DNA of 64,000 bases from positions 124,001 to 188,000 of the forward strand of contig NZ_SRHV01000005.1 in assembly GCF_004698125.1 (NCBI RefSeq), written 5' to 3'. The stretch's first letter is position 1. Every line of letters starts with the position of its first letter. The position numbers and the translations under genes are program-made. The notes under the pieces are model-generated. The model was not told the DNA's origin. It did not search any database and saw nothing but the letters and a program-made list of their open reading frames with translations. This document shows positions 8,325-17,437 of this stretch, one piece after another. The stretch is from Halosimplex halophilum (lineage in GTDB: Archaea > Halobacteriota > Halobacteria > Halobacteriales > Haloarculaceae).

Positions 8325-9103
8325 ACTCCCCCGTTCTCGAACTCCAGGACGACGGGGCGGTGGTCGGAGACCTGCACGTCGATCACGTCGCAGCGGGTGG
8401 GCTCGATGTCGGGGGAGGCGAGGAAGAAATCGAGGGTGCGCGTCTCGGAGACCAGGGTGTCGAGCGGGCGCTTGGGCACCGTCTCGCCGGGGTCGTGGAG
8501 GACCAGCCCCGTCTCCTCGAGGGCGGTCTCGACCTCCTCCAGGCCGTCGTAGGCGTTGAAGTCGCCGGCGACGACGACGCGCTCGCGTTCGGCGACGATG
8601 GCGGCGATCTCGTCGAGCTGCTTGCGGCGGCCGCGGCCGCTCATCGCGAGGTGGACCGCGAAGATAGAGAGGTCGCCGATGCGGACCTCGGTGACGAGCC
8701 GCTTGGGGCCGGTCTCGAGGTAGTGGGCCTCGATGGTGGCGTCGATGTCGTCGCGGACGAGCAGGCCGTTCGAGAGGTGCGAGAGCACGGGCAGGCGGCC
8801 GAGGACGTTGCCGTCGCCGTACTTGGCGTCGGCGCGGGCGTGGTAGGCCAGCCCGCGGTCGGTCAGCGCCTCCGCGAGGCGGGTGACCTGCCCCTCGGTC
8901 ATGGTGCGGGCCGACCCCTGGTCGACCTCCAGCAGGCAGACCACGTCGGGCCGCTCGTCGGCGATCACGTCGACGAGGCGCTCGGTGGCGCGCTGTTCGG
9001 CGGCGTCGTCGCCGAGCATCGCCCGGTGGGGTTTCAGCGCGTACTCGCGCAGCGATCCATCGTAGTCGAGCAGGTAACCGGCGTTACACGAGAGTATCTT
9101 CAC
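8321..9103 (-). CDS. Endonuclease/exonuclease/phosphatase family protein
   Basis: A 260-residue metal-dependent hydrolase of the EEP superfamily, which includes exonuclease III and inositol phosphatases. It shows KILSCNAGYLL (metal-binding Asn), DVVCLLEVDQG (metal-binding Glu), a central IFAVHLAMSG (His), VVVAGDFNAYDG (Asp/Asn pair), and the C-terminal SDHRPVVLEF with the catalytic Asp-His. All five EEP motifs are present, so it is likely active; nucleic acid versus phosphoester substrate cannot be told. The start is GTG at 9103, supported by an upstream TATA box (9164-9174). Its TGA overlaps the ATG of the Eis-type acetyltransferase. Confidence 0.9.
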   Translation of the reverse strand: MKILSCNAGYLLDYDGSLREYALKPHRAMLGDDAAEQRATERLVDVIADERPDVVCLLEVDQGSARTMTEGQVTRLAEALTDRGLAYHARADAKYGDGNVLGRLPVLSHLSNGLLVRDDIDATIEAHYLETGPKRLVTEVRIGDLSIFAVHLAMSGRGRRKQLDEIAAIVAERERVVVAGDFNAYDGLEEVETALEETGLVLHDPGETVPKRPLDTLVSETRTLDFFLASPDIEPTRCDVIDVQVSDHRPVVLEFENGGV

Positions 9104-9163
9104 ACGTTCTCCGTCGCCTGTGGGGCGACCGACCGTCCGTTGGAGGGACTGAGCCGGGACGAG

Positions 9164-9174
9164 GGTATAAAACC
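9164..9174 (-). promoter_or_regulatory. TATA box upstream of the EEP/Eis operon
   Basis: On the minus strand the sequence is GGTTTTATACC, about 65 bases upstream of the GTG at 9103. This predicts a transcript start near 9140 and a leader of about 35-40 bases. Confidence 0.5.
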
Positions 9175-9358
9175 GACGGTGACCTGTCGGCGGAGGAGGG
9201 CGTCGGCGTCCGCCGGACGGCGGCTCGGCGGAGCGGCGGCGACCGTACAGCGGCGCGGAGACGCGACTGGCGAGAAGCGAAACGCGAGGGGCCGCGACCC
9301 GCGGGGAGCGCCCGCGGCGGGCCCGAACCGTGCGGCGTGGGCCGACGCGGTGTCGGAG

Positions 9359-10732
9359 TCAGAAGGTCTCGAGGTAGCGGTCGAGCTCCCAGTCGGAGAC
9401 GTCGACGCGGTAGTCGTCGAACTCCTGGGTCTTCGCCTCGACGAAGTTCTCGTAGACGTGCTCGCCGAGGGCGTCGGCGACGACCTCGTCGTTCTCGAGG
9501 GCGTCGAGGGCCTCGCCGAGGTTCGTCGGTAGCGTGTCGATGCCGTACTCCTCGCGCTTCTGTTCGTCGAACTCGTAGATGTTCTCGCGGACCGGGTCGT
9601 CGCAGTCGAGGCCGCGCTCGATGCCGTCGAGGCCGGCGTGGATGAGCGCGGCGAAGGCGAGGTAGGGGTTACACGACGGGTCCGGGAAGCGCGCCTCGAT
9701 GCGGGAGGCGGCCGGGACGCGCGCGGCGGGCTTGCGGATGAGCGCCGAGCGGTTCCGGTCGGACCAGGCGACGTAGACGGGCGCCTCGTAGCCCGGGACC
9801 AGGCGCTTGTAGGAGTTGACGGTCGGGTTCGTGACCGCCGCGATGGCGGGCGCGTGTTCGAGGATGCCGGCGGTGAACTGCTTGGCCGTCTCGCTCAGGT
9901 CGAACTCGTCGTCGCCGTCGTGGAAGGCGTTCTCGCCGTCCTCCGTGAACAGCGAGAGGTGGGTGTGCATGCCCGACCCGTTGATGCGCGGGATCGGCTT
10001 GGGCATGAAGGTGGCGTGGAGGTCGTGTTCGGCCGCGATGGCGCGGACCACGGCGCGGAAAGTGGCGACGTTGTCGGCCGTCGACAGCGCGTCGTCGTAG
10101 GTGAAGTTGATCTCGTGTTGGCCCTGGGCGACCTCGTGGTGGGAGGCCTCGATGTCGAAGCCCATGTCCTCCAGGCCGAAGATGATGTCCCGTCGCACGT
10201 CCTGGGCGAGGTCCTTCGGCGCGAGGTCGAAGTAGCCGCCGGCGTCGTTGGTCTTCGTCGTCGCGCGACCCTCCTCGTCCTCCTCGAAGAGGAAGAACTC
10301 GGGCTCGGGCGCGGCGTTGACGGTGTAGCCCATGTCCTCGGCGCGCTGGATGGCGCGCTTGAGCACCCCGCGCGGGTCGCCGGAGAACGGCTGGCCGCTG
10401 GAGGTGTCGATGACGTCACAGATGAGCCGGCCGGCGGCGCTGTCGTCGTCGTTGCGCCACGGCAGGACGGCGAACGTCGACGGGTCCGGGTCCAGGCGCA
10501 TGTCCGACTCCTGGATGCGGACGAAGCCGTTGATCGACGACCCGTCGAAGTAGATACCCTCGGTGAACGCCTTCTCGGCCTGGTCGGCCGGGACCGAGAC
10601 GTTCTTGACCGTCCCCAGAATGTCCGTGAACTGCAGCCGCAGGAAGTCGACGTTCTGCTCCTCGATCTCGTCGAGTACGTCCTGTGCCTCGGCGGAGAGA
10701 CCCCCGTCCGGTTTCGCGTTTTCGCTTGTCAT
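9359..10732 (-). CDS. glnA: Glutamine synthetase (type I)
   Basis: Makes glutamine from glutamate, ammonia and ATP; the cytoplasmic dodecameric entry point of nitrogen. 457 residues, the usual GSI length. Visible: the N-terminal beta-grasp domain with [11 protein letters not shown], then [18 protein letters not shown] (metal ligands), [33 protein letters not shown], and NRSALIRKP with [14 protein letters not shown]. The adenylylation-loop Tyr context of bacterial enzymes is absent, as in archaeal GSI-alpha. ATG at 10732 is preferred over an in-frame codon at 10744. It is divergent from lrp across a 127-base region carrying a 10-bp palindrome. Confidence 0.98.
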   Translation of the reverse strand: MTSENAKPDGGLSAEAQDVLDEIEEQNVDFLRLQFTDILGTVKNVSVPADQAEKAFTEGIYFDGSSINGFVRIQESDMRLDPDPSTFAVLPWRNDDDSAAGRLICDVIDTSSGQPFSGDPRGVLKRAIQRAEDMGYTVNAAPEPEFFLFEEDEEGRATTKTNDAGGYFDLAPKDLAQDVRRDIIFGLEDMGFDIEASHHEVAQGQHEINFTYDDALSTADNVATFRAVVRAIAAEHDLHATFMPKPIPRINGSGMHTHLSLFTEDGENAFHDGDDEFDLSETAKQFTAGILEHAPAIAAVTNPTVNSYKRLVPGYEAPVYVAWSDRNRSALIRKPAARVPAASRIEARFPDPSCNPYLAFAALIHAGLDGIERGLDCDDPVRENIYEFDEQKREEYGIDTLPTNLGEALDALENDEVVADALGEHVYENFVEAKTQEFDDYRVDVSDWELDRYLETF

Positions 10733-10859
10733 TGTTATCGACACCTGAAGGGTATACCCATAGTATTAAAATCCTACCCATCTGCGCAAATCTTCCCCTT
10801 CGGGAGACGGAATTGTATATTCGTAAAATTCTAATGCCCCGGTGTCGTCTGTGGACGTA
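10733..10859. promoter_or_regulatory. Divergent glnA/lrp control region with palindrome GGGTATACCC
   Basis: TATA-like sequences face both ways: TTTAATACTA on the minus strand (about 10761-10770) for glnA, and TGTATAT (10814-10820) for lrp. A perfect 10-bp palindrome, GGGTATACCC (10750-10759), lies between the glnA TATA box and its start codon, where a bound regulator would block transcription. That the neighbouring Lrp protein binds it is inference. Confidence 0.6.
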
Positions 10860-11315
10860 ATGACGTACGAAAATCTGGACCGCAAGTTGGTAAATGCGCT
10901 GCTGGGCGACGGGCGTGCGAGCCTGCGCAGCCTCGGCGAGGACCTCGACGTGTCGGTGACCACGGTGTCGAACCACCTCTCGGACCTGGAGGAGGACGGC
11001 ATCATCGAGGGGTACACCCCCAAGGTCGACTACGACAAACTCGGCTACGACGTGACCGCCATCCTCCAGCTGAAGATCGAGGGCAGCTCCCTCCCGGAGG
11101 TCACCGAGTCGCTGCGCGAGCACGACCAGATGATCTCCGTCTACGAGGTGACCGGCGACTACGACATCATCGCCATCGGCAAGTTCACCGACACCGACGG
11201 CATGAACGAGCACATCAAGGAGCTGCTCGTCGACCCCGAGATCAAGGAGTCGAACACGAGCGTCGTGCTCAACGCCGCCTCCGAGCACGAGCAGTTCGAG
11301 CTCGACACCGAGTAG
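10860..11315 (+). CDS. lrp: Lrp/AsnC family transcription regulator
   Basis: A 151-residue DNA-binding regulator: N-terminal winged helix-turn-helix (residues 4-55, with [20 protein letters not shown] and [15 protein letters not shown]) and C-terminal RAM ligand-binding domain ([23 protein letters not shown]). The GDYD motif is the usual RAM effector/oligomer loop. Its position divergent from glnA matches the haloarchaeal arrangement where an Lrp protein neighbours and regulates glutamine synthetase. ATG 10860 is used; a GTG at 10842 would add six residues but leave almost no room behind the TATA box. Confidence 0.95.
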   Translation: MTYENLDRKLVNALLGDGRASLRSLGEDLDVSVTTVSNHLSDLEEDGIIEGYTPKVDYDKLGYDVTAILQLKIEGSSLPEVTESLREHDQMISVYEVTGDYDIIAIGKFTDTDGMNEHIKELLVDPEIKESNTSVVLNAASEHEQFELDTE

Positions 11316-11654
11316 CCCGGCAAGTCGACGCCGCGCAGCGGACAGTCGCGCCCGCGCCGGACGGCGTGTACCCACCGGGTGTGGGTGGCGCGATTACCAC
11401 CGGTTTTCCACTCTCGTAGCGACCGCCAGCGTCCCGTAGAGTGCTCTCCCGGGTTCTCGTGCAAACGAACGGATGGCCCGGTGCGACACGCGACCGTAGC
11501 GGTCGCTGGCCGGTCGAAAACGGAGAATCGCGGACTGCGGTCGGTTCGGGAGCCGCAGCGGTCGGCGGGCGGTTCGAGGGTCGGCGGGTAAGCGTCCGCG
11601 CGCCGAAGGCGCGCGGTTCACCGGACGCGAGGGAGCGGAGCGACCGACGCGTCC
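11316..11654. other. Intergenic stretch between lrp and the hairpin repeat
   Basis: No supported gene. A perfect hairpin GCGACCG-TAG-CGGTCGC (11490-11506) lies about 175 bases after the lrp stop and could help end its transcript, but no T-run follows it. Confidence 0.45.
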
Positions 11655-11734
11655 GGCTTTTTCCCCAAGTTTTTGCGACGGAGGATTCCCGCAGGCGCGC
11701 GAAGCGCGCCGAGGAACTCTCCGTCGCAAAAAGC
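11655..11734 (-). repeat. Dispersed hairpin repeat, copy 1, directly after the thermosome stop codon
   Basis: An 80-bp element with outer arms TTTTTGCGACGGAG (11670-11683) and CTCCGTCGCAAAAA (11719-11732), a perfect 14-bp stem, and an inner stem GGCGCGC-GAA-GCGCGCC. It ends in the single-stranded tail TTGGGGAAAAAGCC. It begins 5-7 bases after the thermosome stop, with a run of five T on the transcript strand, so it probably acts as the terminator or 3' end. A second copy at 27192-27270 keeps the stem through a compensatory A-T to G-C change. Confidence 0.85.
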
Positions 11735-11738
11735 GGGC

Positions 11739-13430
11739 CTACATCATGCCGCCCATGCCGCCGCCCATACCGCCCATGCCGCCGCCCATGCCGCCGGGCG
11801 CGCCGCCGGGGCCGCCGGGCGCACCGCCTTCGTCGTCGTCGTCGGTGCCGCCGCCCTTCAGGTCGCCCGCGGCGATCACGTCGTCGATGCGGAGGATCAT
11901 GACCGCGGCCTCCGTGGCGCTCTCGACGGCCTGGGTCTTGACGCGGAGCGGCTCGACGACGCCGTCCTCGACCATGTCGACCACGTCGCCGGAGTAGGCG
12001 TCGAGGCCGACCGTGGTCTCGCCGCCGTCGTGCCGGGAGCGCAGGTCGACCAGCGAGTCGATGGGGTCGAGGCCGGCGTTCTCGGCGAGCGTGCGCGGGA
12101 CGACGTCGATGGCGTCGGCGAACGCCTCGACGGCCAGCTGCTCGCGGCCGCCGACGGAGTCGGCGAAGTCACGGAGTTCCAGCGCGAGGTGGGCCTCCGG
12201 GGCGCCGCCGCCCGGGAGGACCTGCCCGTCTTCGAGAGTCACGGAGACGACGCCCAGCGAGTCCTCGATGGCGCGCTCGACCTCGTCGGCGACGTGCTCG
12301 GTGCCGCCGCGGAGGATCATCGTGACGGCCTTGGCGTCCTCGACGTCCTCGACGAAGATGCGCTCGTCGCCGGCGACGTCCTTCTGGGCGACCGAGCCCG
12401 CGAAGCCCAGATCGTCGGCGGTGATGTCGTCGATGTTGGAGACGATGCGGGCGCCCGTCGACCGGGAGAGCGCCTTCATGTCGGACTTCTTCGCGCGGCG
12501 CACTGCCAGAATACCCTCCTGGGCGAGGTAGTGCTGGGCCATGTCGTCGATGCCCTTCTGGCAGATGACGACGTCGGCGCCGGCGTCTTTGAGCTTGTCG
12601 ACGTACTCGCGGAGCTGTTCTTCCTCCTGGTCGAGGAACTGCTGGAGCTGGTCGGGGTCGGTGACGTTGACCTCGGTGTCGAGCTCGGTCTCGGGCACCT
12701 CGATGGCGGTGTCGAGCAGCGCCACGTCGGCGTCCTCGACGGCGTAGGGCATGTTCTCGTGGACGCGCTCCTTGTCGATGATGACGCCCTCGACGAGCTC
12801 GGACTCGTCGATGGAGCCGCCGACGACGGTCTCGAGCTGGATGTTGTCCGTGTCGACGCCCTCCTCGTCGGCGACCGACTGGACGGCGTCGACGACGAGC
12901 GCGGAGAGGGTGTCCTTGGCGTTCTCGGCGCCCTTGCCGGTCATGGCGGTGGCGGCGATGGACTCGAGGATCTCGGTGTCGTCGGCGTCGACCTCGATGG
13001 CGATGTCCTCGAGGGCCTCCTTGGCCTTCTCGGCGGCCTGGCGGTAGCCCTGCGCGAGGATGGTGGCGTGGATGTCCTGGTCGAGGAGGTCCTCGGCCTT
13101 GCCCAGCAGTTCGCCGGAGATGACGACGGCCGTGGTCGTGCCGTCGCCGACCTCGTCCTCCTGGGTCTGGGCGACCTCGACGATCATGTTGGCCGCCGGG
13201 TGCTCGATGTCCATCTCCTCGAGGATGGTGACGCCGTCGTTGGTGACGACGACCCCGCCGGAGTCGTCGACGAGCATCTTGTCCATCCCCTTCGGACCCA
13301 GTGTGGTCCGTACGGACTCCGCGACGGCCTTCCCGGCCGTGATGTTCATGGACTGTGCGTCCTTGCCCGAGGTCCGCTGGGAGTCCTCGGACATGATGAT
13401 GAGGGGCTGGTTACCCATCTGCTGAGACAT
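11739..13430 (-). CDS. Thermosome (group II chaperonin) subunit
   Basis: A 563-residue subunit of the archaeal Hsp60-type folding machine. It shows [59 protein letters not shown] and [14 protein letters not shown]. The C-terminus is an acidic linker followed by a Gly/Met-rich tail of repeated GGM units, which projects into the folding chamber. ATG 13430 is chosen from the TATA box 31 bases upstream. The gene is flanked downstream by the hairpin repeat and is paralogous to the gene at 1-1605; the two share promoter sequence and probably heat-responsive expression (inference from the family). Confidence 0.97.
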   Translation of the reverse strand: MSQQMGNQPLIIMSEDSQRTSGKDAQSMNITAGKAVAESVRTTLGPKGMDKMLVDDSGGVVVTNDGVTILEEMDIEHPAANMIVEVAQTQEDEVGDGTTTAVVISGELLGKAEDLLDQDIHATILAQGYRQAAEKAKEALEDIAIEVDADDTEILESIAATAMTGKGAENAKDTLSALVVDAVQSVADEEGVDTDNIQLETVVGGSIDESELVEGVIIDKERVHENMPYAVEDADVALLDTAIEVPETELDTEVNVTDPDQLQQFLDQEEEQLREYVDKLKDAGADVVICQKGIDDMAQHYLAQEGILAVRRAKKSDMKALSRSTGARIVSNIDDITADDLGFAGSVAQKDVAGDERIFVEDVEDAKAVTMILRGGTEHVADEVERAIEDSLGVVSVTLEDGQVLPGGGAPEAHLALELRDFADSVGGREQLAVEAFADAIDVVPRTLAENAGLDPIDSLVDLRSRHDGGETTVGLDAYSGDVVDMVEDGVVEPLRVKTQAVESATEAAVMILRIDDVIAAGDLKGGGTDDDDEGGAPGGPGGAPGGMGGGMGGMGGGMGGMM

Positions 13431-13454
13431 AATCAAGAGAGAGGTTGATTGCGA

Positions 13455-13465
13455 TTCTATATAAA
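13455..13465 (-). promoter_or_regulatory. TATA box of the second thermosome gene
   Basis: Minus-strand TTTATATAGAA centred 31 bases from ATG 13430, identical in sequence and distance to that of the other thermosome gene (1630-1640). Confidence 0.75.
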
Positions 13466-13536
13466 AGTACCGGAGGATACCGGCGTTCGGTTCGCTGCGT
13501 GCCCGAGCGGAGTGTGCGAACTCGTATCAAGGGACT

Positions 13537-13547
13537 ATTTATATAGA
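13537..13547 (+). promoter_or_regulatory. TATA box upstream of tspO
   Basis: TATTTATATAG lies about 80 bases upstream of the tspO ATG (13622), predicting a start near 13570 and a leader of about 50 bases. Confidence 0.5.
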
Positions 13548-13621
13548 GTCGACCGCCGGAACCGGCGCCGGAGGGGGCGGCTCGGCGGATCCCCTTTGAC
13601 CGGCGGGCCCGTACGGGGGGT

Positions 13622-14155
13622 ATGGCAGAGACACCGACGGTCGGACCGGAGCGCAGCGGTCGCCGAACCATCGGAACGGTGGTCGCGGGCGTCCTCCTCG
13701 TCAACCTCGCCGGCGCGGCGCCGGCGGTGCTGTCGGGCCCCGGGTCGCCGTGGTTCCAGGGGCTCGCGAAACCCGCTATCTACCCGCCGCCGTGGCTGTT
13801 CGGCGTCGTCTGGACGCTCCTGTTCACCCTGATGGGCGTCGCCGTCGCGCTCGTGTGGCTGGCCGGTGAGAGCGACCCGGTCGGAGGGGGACGCGACGGC
13901 TGGACCGCCCGCCGGGTCGCGCTGGCGGCGTTCGTCGGCCAGATGGTCCTCAACGTCGCCTGGACACCAGCCTTCTTCGCCGCGGAGAACCTGCTCGCCG
14001 GGCTCGTCGTGATCGTCGCACTGTGGCCCGCCGTGGTCGCGACCATCTGGGCGTTCGACCGCGTCGACCGTCGTGCTGCGGCGCTGCTCGTGCCGTATCT
14101 CGCCTGGGTCACCTTCGCCGCGGTGTTGAACTACCGGTTCCTGGCGCTGAACTGA
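13622..14155 (+). CDS. tspO: TspO/MBR family membrane protein
   Basis: A 177-residue protein with five hydrophobic helices, the TspO fold. Signature residues are present: WFQGLAKPAIYPPPWLFGVVWTLLF in the first loop and helix 2, then LNVAWTPAFFA, and the C-terminal PYLAWVTFAAVLNYRF, which provides the porphyrin/cholesterol-recognition-like aromatic patch. TspO proteins bind tetrapyrroles and affect stress or photo-responses; in haloarchaea the precise role is not established. Monocistronic, with its own TATA box. The N-terminal 15 residues are cytoplasmic and charged. Confidence 0.93.
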   Translation: MAETPTVGPERSGRRTIGTVVAGVLLVNLAGAAPAVLSGPGSPWFQGLAKPAIYPPPWLFGVVWTLLFTLMGVAVALVWLAGESDPVGGGRDGWTARRVALAAFVGQMVLNVAWTPAFFAAENLLAGLVVIVALWPAVVATIWAFDRVDRRAAALLVPYLAWVTFAAVLNYRFLALN

Positions 14156-14189
14156 GAGTCCAGTGGCCGATGTCGAATCGAACGGCCGC

Positions 14190-14339
14190 TCAGAGCGGCT
14201 TCGGCCGGACGTACGCGTCGACGTTCGCACCGTCGAGGTCTTCGAGCGTGTCGACGAACCGGTCTTCCCCGCCGTCGGTCAGCGCTTCGAGGCCGCTGTC
14301 GTCGTCGCCGCCACCGCAGCCTCCGGACCGCTGGTGAGG
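14190..14339 (-). pseudogene. Remnant of a polymorphic-toxin/immunity-type gene
   Basis: An open minus-strand stretch of 49 codons with no start codon, ending in a clean TGA. It encodes GLEALTDGGEDRFVDTLEDL and DGANVDAYVR. These match GLEVLTDGGRAEF in the neighbouring toxin gene and LDGENVDTYIR at the end of the candidate immunity gene, so it is a degraded paralogous piece of the same cassette. Codon use is coding-like. No product is expected. Confidence 0.6.
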
Positions 14340-14411
14340 CTACAGTTTGTCCAGTCGAAGAGAACGTCCCAGCAGGTCAAAATAGACCAGAGTCGGTTCT
14401 GGACCTTCAGT

Positions 14412-15578
14412 TCAGAGCAGATTCTGCCGGATGTACGTATCGACGTTCTCTCCGTCCAGTTCGTCGAGCGTGTCTAGGGCATCCTCGATCGAGTCGAGGT
14501 CATCGTCGGTGAAATCGTCCTGCTGGGCGACTCGCCCCAGCGAGATCAGCAGATCATGTTTACTCACGTCGGTGTCCAAGTTCATCACTTTCGTTACGAC
14601 GTTCTCGTCGTCGGGACCGTCCAGACGGACGAACGACGGTGGGATCGCCTCGTGCAGCAACGCCGACGCGTGTTCGTCGGTGTGTGGCTCCCGGGGAATC
14701 TCCGCCAGCATCGCCTGGATCAGGTCGAGCTGGTCGTCGTGTTTTTTGTCGACGACGTTCCGGACGAACGCGTCGTCGTCGACTCGCCGGAGGTTCCGCT
14801 CGTCGTCGACGCGGACGCGGCGGAGCCGAAGCGCGTCGTTCGTGAACTCGCCAGAGATGTCGTCCGGTTCGACGCCCACGTCCGCGCCGTACTCGCCAGC
14901 GTCGAGGTTGGCGAACGGGTCGGAGAGACCGACCGCTTGGCCGGAGTCCTCACGGTCGACAAACTCCGCGTGGTCGAGGTACTCGGCTTCGGTCGGGGGC
15001 TGCCACGGCCCACCCAGCCAGTCCGACGGTGCATCGGCGACGACGAATTTGTCCCCCGCGAGCGTTGCCGTATACCACGGATCGGGGTCGAACATGGAAT
15101 CGACTCCCCCGAATTCGTCTACGAGTTCTCCAGAGTAGACTCCAAGTCGAGGAAATTCCTCGATCCCGTCGATGAAAGGCCTGTCGTGTGCGATGGAGTT
15201 CCGACTCTCTGGATTGAACAGAGCTGCATAGTCGACATCGAGTGCCACCGCGCCCCGGCAAAGTAGTTCGAAGAGACCATCCATCAACTCTCGGTAGGCG
15301 GACGATGAATCTGCCTCTGACGGATAGATGGTATCCCCGCAGTCGACTCTGAGCAGTGGTTGGCCCGGTTCTCGGTCGTCCTCGGATGCAAAGACGAAAC
15401 TGAAATTCCACTGGTCGTAATCGACGTTCAGGTAGGTCGCCTCGCCGGCCGCATGGGGATTCTCTTCGACGTTCTCGATGTCGAACCCGGCCAGCCCAGC
15501 CTGTTCGAGCGCGTCTTCCACGGCCCCATCCACCGGACGGGACGTGTACCACTCCATGACTGCGATACCACTAGGCAT
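14412..15578 (-). CDS. Candidate immunity protein of the toxin cassette (hypothetical)
   Basis: A 388-residue acidic, soluble protein with no known family recognised. Its start lies 2 bases after the toxin-like gene's stop codon, the tight toxin-immunity order seen in polymorphic toxin systems. Segments such as NVDYDQWNFSFVFASEDDRE and LFNPESRNSIAHDRPFIDGI look globular. The C-terminal part, from about residue 265, is a different, helical, more GC-rich domain ending in LDELDGENVDTYIRQNLL, a motif shared with the toxin gene and the remnant at 14190. The N-terminal part has visibly lower G+C than the flanks. The immunity role is inference from position and composition; a second ATG at 15557 is possible. 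Confidence 0.55.
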   Translation of the reverse strand: MPSGIAVMEWYTSRPVDGAVEDALEQAGLAGFDIENVEENPHAAGEATYLNVDYDQWNFSFVFASEDDREPGQPLLRVDCGDTIYPSEADSSSAYRELMDGLFELLCRGAVALDVDYAALFNPESRNSIAHDRPFIDGIEEFPRLGVYSGELVDEFGGVDSMFDPDPWYTATLAGDKFVVADAPSDWLGGPWQPPTEAEYLDHAEFVDREDSGQAVGLSDPFANLDAGEYGADVGVEPDDISGEFTNDALRLRRVRVDDERNLRRVDDDAFVRNVVDKKHDDQLDLIQAMLAEIPREPHTDEHASALLHEAIPPSFVRLDGPDDENVVTKVMNLDTDVSKHDLLISLGRVAQQDDFTDDDLDSIEDALDTLDELDGENVDTYIRQNLL

Positions 15579-15580
15579 TC

Positions 15581-17029
15581 TCAGGCACCTACGCCGTCGT
15601 AAGTGGTTATCCTAACGGTCGGGTCGGCGCTCACACCGTTGTTGCTCAGCCTGCGTTCCACCTTGTCCGGTATCGCGTCGAGTTCATCGCCGAATCTAGT
15701 TTTGAACTCGTCGGGGACGACGAGAACAATCTCGTCTTCACCCGCTGCTGCTTGTGCGGCGAACTTCGCACTCACCCGCTCAGTCCAGACTTGCTCAATG
15801 AACGACTCGGAATACGGGCCGGGATTCAGGTTCTTCGATTCGATCGCAGGCGAATCGACGGTGTCACCGTCGATAGTAATCTCGGACTTCACGTCAACGT
15901 CAATCTCCGAACTGTCCTTCGTGAGACTGTCCGGCACCTCACTTCTCGGAATGTCGTTTGATAGTTCGACATCGCCACTGCTCACTGTGGCTTGCTCCAG
16001 TGCGTCGTCCGCGATACGGGTTTCACCGGCGATCCTCTTGTACCCGGTCTTACCCGCTGAGACGCCACGCATGGACCGAACGACACCGTCGACATTCTCG
16101 CCGTCAAGGTCGTCAATCCGCTGCTGGACGGTCGCCGAGCCACGACTGCCCGGTCCGATCGACACCTCATCTGCCTCTGCGTACGCGTTCAGCAGATCCT
16201 TGGCCTCGTCGTTATCCAACCCATCGGCATCTTTCGTATACTGGTAGACCGACCGGATCGTCGACTCACAGGGGCTGTTACAGACATCGCGGTCGAGCAG
16301 TTCACGCCACGTCCGGTCGGAACTCCCACGGCGGAACTGCGCCAGCGTCCGCCCGGAGATCGCCCGGTCGTTCAGTGCTTCCCGGAACTCCGCGCGCCCG
16401 CCGTCGGTCAGCACTTCCAGCCCCGTGTCACTGCCGCCACGAGTCCCGCGAATCCCGCGGTAGTACGCCCGCAGTTGCGACCGGCCCCGGTCGCTCAGGC
16501 CGCGCAACACGTCGCTCGGCGTAGTCCCGAGCCGTCGCGACAGCGACCACGACCGCCCGACCGTCTCGATGCCCGCCATGGTCTCGCGGACGGTCCCGGG
16601 CGCGTCTACGTCGACGCGGTCGACCACCCGACGGGTCACCTTCGACCCGAGCCGACTGACCGGTGCGCTGACGAACCGGGTCCGCGCCGATCGATAGTAG
16701 CGCACTGCCCGCGTCGCTCTGGCCCTGTCGGCCAGGTCCTGCACCTTGTCGACGTTCTTGACCTGCCCGCCGGCCGCCGACAGCGCGACCTCGAAGACGA
16801 CCAGCCCCGAGTAATACCCTCGCCGGAAGTCGTCGTACAGCTGCTCGTTGGCGACCTCACCCTGTCGGTAGTAGGGGTTCGCGGTCCGCTGCTGGCGCTG
16901 GTACTGCTGGACCAGCAGCCCGGGGATGTCGTCGGCGTTCTCGATGAGCCGTTCGTACCGCGAGAGGTCGCTGAAGCGGTCGAGGGTCTCCCCCGGTTCG
17001 GTGACGACGCTCTGGACGGTCCCCGTCAA
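15581..17029 (-). pseudogene. 5'-truncated polymorphic toxin with PD-(D/E)xK-like C-terminal nuclease domain
   Basis: The frame is open from 17383 to the stop at 15581, but contains no ATG or GTG; the first possible start is TTG at 17029 (482 residues). The upstream in-frame part encodes beta-rich IIIDGEEYEVDDPEF and TDEYGNSRTT, which looks like the end of a larger surface or repeat domain. The middle is a helical pre-toxin region (RLIENADDIPGLLVQQYQRQ). The tip has a restriction-endonuclease-like core: D at IDGDTVDSP, ExK in AIESKN, then VWTERVSAKFAAQAAAG and IVLVVPDE. Such tips cut nucleic acid. Without its N-terminus it may be silent, or expressed from TTG as a cytoplasmic protein. Family assignment is by pattern, not database search. 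Confidence 0.55.
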
Positions 17030-17437
17030 CTGTCCGGCGCCACCGGATATCCCGGTCCCCGTGCCGAGCGTGAACGCTTCCGTCTCCGAGAGGCTGCCCA
17101 GCGCCCCGCTCTGCTTGACCGCCTCGACGAGGCCGTTCGAGCGGGCCGCGGCGAGGGTCGTCCGGCTGTTGCCGTACTCGTCGGTCGCGCGGACCTTCAG
17201 CTTCGTCGTCTCCAGCCCCTCCTCGATGGTGCCGATGAACCCGGCGTCGATTTCGCGGTCGATGAACTCCGGATCGTCGACCTCGTACTCTTCGCCGTCG
17301 ATGATGATCGTCGGGTGGGTGATACCGAACGGCGACGGGTCGTGCCCTTCCCGGAGGGGTGAATCTCGTATCGTTCGACCGAACTACGTTGGTCAGCTGC
17401 TGTCTCCAGACGACACAGAAACGTCGAACGGTCGGAA

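Noticed and set aside
11490-11506. Hairpin GCGACCG-TAG-CGGTCGC as part of the dispersed repeat family
   Set aside because: A related GCGACCGTAGC occurs near 3836, but the arms are not preserved there and the match is too short to call a repeat.
11673-13448. 591-codon plus-strand open frame
   Set aside because: Antisense shadow of the second thermosome gene with no family signature.
13622-14339. Plus-strand open frames over 14163-14477 as genes
   Set aside because: They are antisense to the remnant and immunity gene, which show coding bias and shared motifs on the minus strand.
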